Positions 52,701 through 61,700 of a DNA stretch of 64,000 nt are shown here, in pieces. The number at the start of each line of letters is the position of its first letter. The stretch's first letter is position 1. Both the position numbers and the translations under genes were made by a program. The notes under the pieces were generated by a model, which searched no databases, was not told where the DNA came from, and saw only the letters and a list, made by a program, of their open reading frames with translations. This stretch comes from Gordius sp. MW1 (taxonomy: Eukaryota; Nematomorpha; Gordioida; Gordea; Gordiidae), in the NCBI GenBank assembly GCA_964036665.1, contig OZ038526.1:26722001-26786000 (forward strand). Reading direction: 5' to 3'.

Positions 52701-55700
52701 CTGGTGTTGGACCTGATGGACCGGTTGATGCTGGTGTTGGACCTGATGGGCCTGTTGATGCTGGTGTTGGACCTGATGGACCGGTTGATGCTGGTGTTGG
52801 ACCTGATGGACCGGTTGATGCTGGTGTTGGACCTGATGGACCGCTTGATGCTGGTGTTGGACCTGATGGGCCGGTTGATGCTGGTGTTGGACCTGATGGA
52901 CCTGTTGACGATGGAGTTAGCCCTGGAGGACAAGTTGTTGTCGGAGTGGCTGATTGACCTGTAATGGACTGTGTAGTGTCAGTGGAAGGTACAGTTGGAC
53001 CTGATGGGCCAGTTGATGCTGGTGTTGGACCTGATGGACCGCTTGATGCTGGTGTTGGACCTGATGGGCCGGTTGATGCTGGTGTTGGACCTGATGGACC
53101 TGTTGACGATGGAGTTAGCCCTGGAGGACAAGTTGTTGTCGGAGTGGCTGATTGACCTGTACTGGACTGTGTAGTGTCAGTGGAAGGTACAGTTGGACCT
53201 GATGGGCCGGTTGATGCTGGTGTTGGACCTGATGGACCTGTTGACGATGGAGTTAGCCCTGGAGGACAAGTTGTTGTCGGAGTGGCTGATTGACCTGTAC
53301 TGGACTGTGTAGTGTCAGTGGAAGGTACAGTTGGACCTGATGGGCCGGTTGATGCTGGTGTTGGACCTGACGGACCGGTTGATGCTGGTGTTGGACCTGA
53401 TGGACCGGTTGATGCTGGTGTAGGACCTGACGGACCGGTTGATGCTGGTGTTGGACCAGATGGACCGGTTGATGCTGGAGTTGGACCTGATGGATAAGTA
53501 GATGCTGGTGTTGGACCTGATGGCCCTGTTGATGCTGGTGTTGGACCTGATGGACCGGTTGATGCTGGTGTTGGACCTGATGGACCTGTTGATGCTGGTG
53601 TTGGACCTGACGGACCGGTTGATGCTGGTGTTGGACCTGATGGACCGGTTGATGCTGGTGTTGGACCTGATGGACCTGTTGATGCTGGTGTTGGACCTGA
53701 TGGGCCTGTTGATGCTGGTGTTGGACCAGATGGACCGGTTGATGCTGGTGTTGGACCTGATGGATAAGTAGATGCTGGTGTTGGACCTGACGGACTTGTT
53801 GATGCTGGTGTTGAACCTGATGGATAAGTAGATGCTGGTGTTGGACCTGATGGACCGGTTGATGCTGGTGTTGGACCTGATGGACCGGTTGATGCTGGTG
53901 TTGGACCTGATGGACCTGTTGATGCTGGTGTTGGACCTGACGGACCGGTTGATGCTGGTGTTGGACCTGATGGACCGGTTGATGCTGGTGTTGGACCTGA
54001 CGGACCGGTTGATGCTGGTGTTGGACCTGATGGACCTGTTGATGCTGGTGTTGGACCTGACGGACCGGTTGATGCTGGTGTTGGACCTGATGGACCGGTT
54101 GATGCTGGTGTTGGACCTGATGGACCTGTTGATGCTGGTGTTGGACCTGATGGGCCTGTTGATGCTGGTGTTGGACCTGATGGACCGGTTGATGCTGGTG
54201 TTGGACCAGATGGACCGGTTGATGCTGGTGTTGGACCTGATGGATAAGTAGATGCTGGTGTTGGACCTGACGGACTTGTTGATGCTGGTGTTGAACCTGA
54301 TGGATAAGTAGATGCTGGTGTTGGACCTGATGGACCGGTTGATGCTGGTGTTGGACCTGATGGACCGGTTGATGCTGGTGTTGAACCTGATGGATAAGTA
54401 GATGCTGGTGTTGGACCTGATGGACCGGTTGATGCTGGTGTTGGACCTGATGGACCGGTTGATGCTGGTGTTGGACCTGATGGACCCGTTGATGCTGGTG
54501 TTGGACCTGACGGACCGGTTGATGCTGGTGTTGGACCTGATGGACCGGTTGATGCTGGTGTTGGACCTGATGGACCGGTTGATGCTGGTGTTGAACCAGA
54601 TGGACCGGTTGATGCTGGAGTTGGACCCGATGGATAAGTAGATGCTGGTGTTGGACCTGATGGGCCTGTTGATGCTGGTGTTGGACCTGATGGACCGGTT
54701 GATGCTGGTGTTGGACCTGATGGACCGGTTGATGCTGGAGTTGGACCTGATGGACCTGTTGATGCTGGTGTTGGACCTGATGGGCCTGTTGATGCTGGTG
54801 TTGGACCTGATGGACCGGTTGATGCTGGTGTTGGACCTGATGGGCCTGTTGATGCTGGTGTTGGACCTGATGGACCGGTTGATGCTGGTGTTGGACCTGA
54901 TGGACCGGTTGATGCTGGTGTTGGACCTGATGGGCCTGTTGATGCTGATGTTGGACCTGATGGACCGGTTGATGCTGGTGTTGGACCTGATGGACCTGTT
55001 GATGCTGGTGTTGGACCTGATGGGCCTGTTGATGCTGGTGTTGGACCTGATGGACCGGTTGATGCTGGTGTTGGACCTGATGGACCGGTTGATGCTGGTG
55101 TTGAACCTGATGGACCGGTTGATGCTGGTGTTGAACCAGATGGACCGGTTGATGCTGGAGTTGGACCCGATGGATAAGTAGATGCTGGTGTTGGACCTGA
55201 TGGGCCTGTTGATGCTGGTGTTGGACCTGATGGACCGGTTGATGCTGGTGTTGGACCTGATGGACCAGTTGATGCTGGTGTTGGACCTGATGGACCTGTT
55301 GACGATGGAGTTAGCCCTGGAGGACAAGTTGTTGTCGGAGTGGCTGATTGACCTGTACTGGACTGTGTAGTGTCAGTGGAAGGTACAGTTGGACCTGATG
55401 GGCCGGTTGATGCTGGTGTTGGACCTGACGGACCGGTTGATGCTGGTGTTGGACCTGATGGACCGGTTGATGCTGGTGTTGGACCTGATGGACCTGTTGA
55501 TGCTGGGGTTGGACCAGATGGACCGGTTGATGCTGGAGTTGGACCTGATGGATAAGTAGATGCTGGTGTTGGACCTGATGGACCGGTTGATGCTGGTGTT
55601 GGACCTGATGGACCGGTTGATGCTGGAGTTGGACCTGATGGACCTGTTGATGCTGGTGTTGGACCTGATGGGCCTGTTGATGCTGGTGTTGGACCTGATG

Positions 55701-58700
55701 GACCGGTTGATGCTGGTGTTGGACCTGATGGACCGGTTGATGCTGGTGTTGGACCTGATGGACCTGTTGATGCTGGTGTTGGACCAGATGGACCGGTTGA
55801 TGCTGGAGTTGGACCTGATGGATAAGTAGATGCTGGTGTTGGACCTGATGGGCCGGTTGATGCTGGAGTTGGACCTGATGGATAAGTAGATGCTGGTGTT
55901 GGACCTGATGGACCGGTTGATGCTGGTGTTGGACCTGATGGACCGGTTGATGCTGGAGTTGGACCTGATGGACCTGTTGATGCTGGTGTTGGACCTGATG
56001 GGCCTGTTGATGCTGGTGTTGGACCTGATGGACCGGTTGATGCTGGTGTTGGACCTGATGGGCCTGTTGATGCTGGTGTTGGACCTGATGGACCGGTTGA
56101 TGCTGGTGTTGGACCTGATGGACCGGTTGATGCTGGTGTTGGACCTGATGGACCGCTTGATGCTGGTGTTGGACCTGATGGGCCGGTTGATGCTGGTGTT
56201 GGACCTGATGGACCTGTTGACGATGGAGTTAGCCCTGGAGGACAAGTTGTTGTCGGAGTGGCTGATTGACCTGTAATGGACTGTGTAGTGTCAGTGGAAG
56301 GTACAGTTGGACCTGATGGGCCAGTTGATGCTGGTGTTGGACCTGATGGACCGCTTGATGCTGGTGTTGGACCTGATGGGCCGGTTGATGCTGGTGTTGG
56401 ACCTGATGGACCTGTTGACGATGGAGTTAGCCCTGGAGGACAAGTTGTTGTCGGAGTGGCTGATTGACCTGTACTGGACTGTGTAGTGTCAGTGGAAGGT
56501 ACAGTTGGACCTGATGGGCCGGTTGATGCTGGTGTTGGACCTGATGGACCTGTTGACGATGGAGTTAGCCCTGGAGGACAAGTTGTTGTCGGAGTGGCTG
56601 ATTGACCTGTACTGGACTGTGTAGTGTCAGTGGAAGGTACAGTTGGACCTGATGGGCCGGTTGATGCTGGTGTTGGACCTGACGGACCGGTTGATGCTGG
56701 TGTTGCACCTGATGGACCGGTTGATGCTGGTGTAGGACCTGACGGACCGGTTGATGCTGGTGTTGGACCAGATGGACCGGTTGATGCTGGAGTTGGACCT
56801 GATGGATAAGTAGATGCTGGTGTTGGACCTGATGGCCCTGTTGATGCTGGTGTTGGACCTGATGGACCGGTTGATGCTGGTGTTGGACCTGATGGACCTG
56901 TTGATGCTGGTGTTGGACCTGACGGACCGGTTGATGCTGGTGTTGGACCTGATGGACCGGTTGATGCTGGTGTTGGACCTGATGGACCTGTTGATGCTGG
57001 TGTTGGACCTGATGGGCCTGTTGATGCTGGTGTTGGACCAGATGGACCGGTTGATGCTGGTGTTGGACCTGATGGATAAGTAGATGCTGGTGTTGGACCT
57101 GACGGACTTGTTGATGCTGGTGTTGAACCTGATGGATAAGTAGATGCTGGTGTTGGACCTGATGGACCGGTTGATGCTGGTGTTGGACCTGATGGACCGG
57201 TTGATGCTGGTGTTGGACCTGATGGACCTGTTGATGCTGGTGTTGGACCTGACGGACCGGTTGATGCTGGTGTTGGACCTGATGGACCGGTTGATGCTGG
57301 TGTTGGACCTGACGGACCGGTTGATGCTGGTGTTGGACCTGATGGACCTGTTGATGCTGGTGTTGGACCTGACGGACCGGTTGATGCTGGTGTTGGACCT
57401 GATGGACCGGTTGATGCTGGTGTTGGACCTGATGGACCTGTTGATGCTGGTGTTGGACCTGATGGGCCTGTTGATGCTGGTGTTGGACCTGATGGACCGG
57501 TTGATGCTGGTGTTGGACCAGATGGACCGGTTGATGCTGGTGTTGGACCTGATGGATAAGTAGATGCTGGTGTTGGACCTGACGGACTTGTTGATGCTGG
57601 TGTTGAACCTGATGGATAAGTAGATGCTGGTGTTGGACCTGATGGACCGGTTGATGCTGGTGTTGGACCTGATGGACCGGTTGATGCTGGTGTTGAACCT
57701 GATGGATAAGTAGATGCTGGTGTTGGACCTGATGGACCGGTTGATGCTGGAGTTGGACCTGATGGACCGGTTGATGCTGGTGTTGGACCTGATGGACCCG
57801 TTGATGCTGGTGTTGGACCTGACGGACCGGTTGATGCTGGTGTTGGACCTGATGGACCGGTTGATGCTGGTGTTGGACCTGATGGACCGGTTGATGCTGG
57901 TGTTGAACCAGATGGACCGGTTGATGCTGGAGTTGGACCCGATGGATAAGTAGATGCTGGTGTTGGACCTGATGGGCCTGTTGATGCTGGTGTTGGACCT
58001 GATGGACCGGTTGATGCTGGTGTTGGACCTGATGGACCGGTTGATGCTGGAGTTGGACCTGATGGACCTGTTGATGCTGGTGTTGGACCTGATGGGCCTG
58101 TTGATGCTGGTGTTGGACCTGATGGACCGGTTGATGCTGGTGTTGGACCTGATGGGCCTGTTGATGCTGGTGTTGGACCTGATGGACCGGTTGATGCTGG
58201 TGTTGGACCTGATGGACCGGTTGATGCTGGTGTTGGACCTGATGGGCCTGTTGATGCTGATGTTGGACCTGATGGACCGGTTGATGCTGGTGTTGGACCT
58301 GATGGACCTGTTGATGCTGGTGTTGGACCTGATGGGCCGGTTGATGCTGGTGTTGGACCTGATGGACCGGTTGATGCTGGTGTTGAACCAGATGGACCGG
58401 TTGATGCTGGAGTTGGACCCGATGGATAAGTAGATGCTGGTGTTGGACCTGATGGGCCTGTTGATGCTGGTGTTGGACCTGATGGACCGGTTGATGCTGG
58501 TGTTGGACCTGATGGACCGGTTGATGCTGGAGTTGGACCTGATGGACCTGTTGATGCTGGTGTTGGACCTGATGGGCCTGTTGATGCTGGTGTTGGACCT
58601 GATGGACCGGTTGATGCTGGTGTTGGACCTGATGGGCCTGTTGATGCTGGTGTTGGACCTGATGGACCGGTTGATGCTGGTGTTGGACCTGATGGACCGG

Positions 58701-61700
58701 TTGATGCTGGTGTTGGACCTGATGGGCCTGTTGATGCTGATGTTGGACCTGATGGACCGGTTGATGCTGGTGTTGGACCTGATGGACCTGTTGATGCTGG
58801 TGTTGGACCTGATGGGCCTGTTGATGCTGGTGTTGGACCTGATGGACCGGTTGATGCTGGTGTTGGACCTGATGGACCGGTTGATGCTGGTGTTGAACCT
58901 GATGGACCGGTTGATGCTGGTGTTGAACCAGATGGACCGGTTGATGCTGGAGTTGGACCCGATGGATAAGTAGATGCTGGTGTTGGACCTGATGGGCCTG
59001 TTGATGCTGGTGTTGGACCTGATGGACCGGTTGATGCTGGTGTTGGACCTGATGGACCAGTTGATGCTGGTGTTGGACCTGATGGACCTGTTGACGATGG
59101 AGTTAGCCCTGGAGGACAAGTTGTTGTCGGAGTGGCTGATTGACCTGTACTGGACTGTGTAGTGTCAGTGGAAGGTACAGTTGGACCTGATGGGCCGGTT
59201 GATGCTGGTGTTGGACCTGACGGACCGGTTGATGCTGGTGTTGGACCTGATGGACCGGTTGATGCTGGTGTTGGACCTGATGGACCTGTTGATGCTGGGG
59301 TTGGACCAGATGGACCGGTTGATGCTGGAGTTGGACCTGATGGATAAGTAGATGCTGGTGTTGGACCTGATGGACCGGTTGATGCTGGTGTTGGACCTGA
59401 TGGACCGGTTGATGCTGGAGTTGGACCTGATGGACCTGTTGATGCTGGTGTTGGACCTGATGGGCCTGTTGATGCTGGTGTTGGACCTGATGGACCGGTT
59501 GATGCTGGTGTTGGACCTGATGGACCGGTTGATGCTGGTGTTGGACCTGATGGACCTGTTGATGCTGGTGTTGGACCAGATGGACCGGTTGATGCTGGAG
59601 TTGGACCTGATGGATAAGTAGATGCTGGTGTTGGACCTGATGGGCCGGTTGATGCTGGAGTTGGACCTGGAGGATAAGTAGATGCTGGTGTTGGACCTGA
59701 TGGACCGGTTGATGCTGGTGTTGGACCTGATGGACCGGTTGATGCTGGAGTTGGACCTGATGGACCTGTTGATGCTGGTGTTGGACCTGATGGGCCTGTT
59801 GATGCTGGTGTTGGACCTGATGGACCGGTTGATGCTGGTGTTGGACCTGATGGGCCTGTTGATGCTGGTGTTGGACCTGATGGACCGGTTGATGCTGGTG
59901 TTGGACCTGATGGACCGGTTGATGCTGGTGTTGGACCTGATGGACCGCTTGATGCTGGTGTTGGACCTGATGGGCCGGTTGATGCTGGTGTTGGACCTGA
60001 TGGACCTGTTGACGATGGAGTTAGCCCTGGAGGACAAGTTGTTGTCGGAGTGGCTGATTGACCTGTAATGGACTGTGTAGTGTCAGTGGAAGGTACAGTT
60101 GGACCTGATGGGCCAGTTGATGCTGGTGTTGGACCTGATGGACCGCTTGATGCTGGTGTTGGACCTGATGGGCCGGTTGATGCTGGTGTTGGACCTGATG
60201 GACCTGTTGACGATGGAGTTAGCCCTGGAGGACAAGTTGTTGTCGGAGTGGCTGATTGACCTGTACTGGACTGTGTAGTGTCAGTGGAAGGTACAGTTGG
60301 ACCTGATGGGCCGGTTGATGCTGGTGTTGGACCTGATGGACCTGTTGACGATGGAGTTAGCCCTGGAGGACAAGTTGTTGTCGGAGTGGCTGATTGACCT
60401 GTACTGGACTGTGTAGTGTCAGTGGAAGGTACAGTTGGACCTGATGGGCCGGTTGATGCTGGTGTTGGACCTGACGGACCGGTTGATGCTGGTGTTGGAC
60501 CTGATGGACCGGTTGATGCTGGTGTAGGACCTGACGGACCGGTTGATGCTGGTGTTGGACCAGATGGACCGGTTGATGCTGGAGTTGGACCTGATGGATA
60601 AGTAGATGCTGGTGTTGGACCTGATGGCCCTGTTGATGCTGGTGTTGGACCTGATGGACCGGTTGATGCTGGTGTTGGACCTGATGGACCTGTTGATGCT
60701 GGTGTTGGACCTGACGGACCGGTTGATGCTGGTGTTGGACCTGATGGACCGGTTGATGCTGGTGTTGGACCTGATGGACCTGTTGATGCTGGTGTTGGAC
60801 CTGATGGGCCTGTTGATGCTGGTGTTGGACCAGATGGACCGGTTGATGCTGGTGTTGGACCTGATGGATAAGTAGATGCTGGTGTTGGACCTGACGGACT
60901 TGTTGATGCTGGTGTTGAACCTGATGGATAAGTAGATGCTGGTGTTGGACCTGATGGACCGGTTGATGCTGGTGTTGGACCGGTTGATGCTGGTGTTGGA
61001 CCTGATGGACCTGTTGATGCTGGTGTTGGACCTGACGGACCGGTTGATGCTGGTGTTGGACCTGATGGACCGGTTGATGCTGGTGTTGGACCTGACGGAC
61101 CGGTTGATGCTGGTGTTGGACCTGATGGACCTGTTGATGCTGGTGTTGGACCTGACGGACCGGTTGATGCTGGTGTTGGACCTGATGGACCGGTTGATGC
61201 TGGTGTTGGACCTGATGGACCTGTTGATGCTGGTGTTGGACCTGATGGGCCTGTTGATGCTGGTGTTAGACCTGATGGACCGGTTGATGCTGGTGTTGGA
61301 CCAGATGGACCGGTTGATGCTGGTGTTGGACCTGATGGATAAGTAGATGCTGGTGTTGGACCTGACGGACTTGTTGATGCTGGTGTTGAACCTGATGGAT
61401 AAGTAGATGCTGGTGTTGGACCTGATGGACCGGTTGATGCTGGTGTTGGACCTGATGGACCGGTTGATGCTGGTGTTGAACCTGATGGATAAGTAGATGC
61501 TGGTGTTGGACCTGATGGACCGGTTGATGCTGGTGTTGGACCTGATGGACCGGTTGATGCTGGTGTTGGACCTGATGGACCCGTTGATGCTGGTGTTGGA
61601 CCTGACGGACCGGTTGATGCTGGTGTTGGACCTGATGAACCGGTTGATGCTGGTGTTGGACCTGATGGACCGGTTGATGCTGGTGTTGAACCAGATGGAC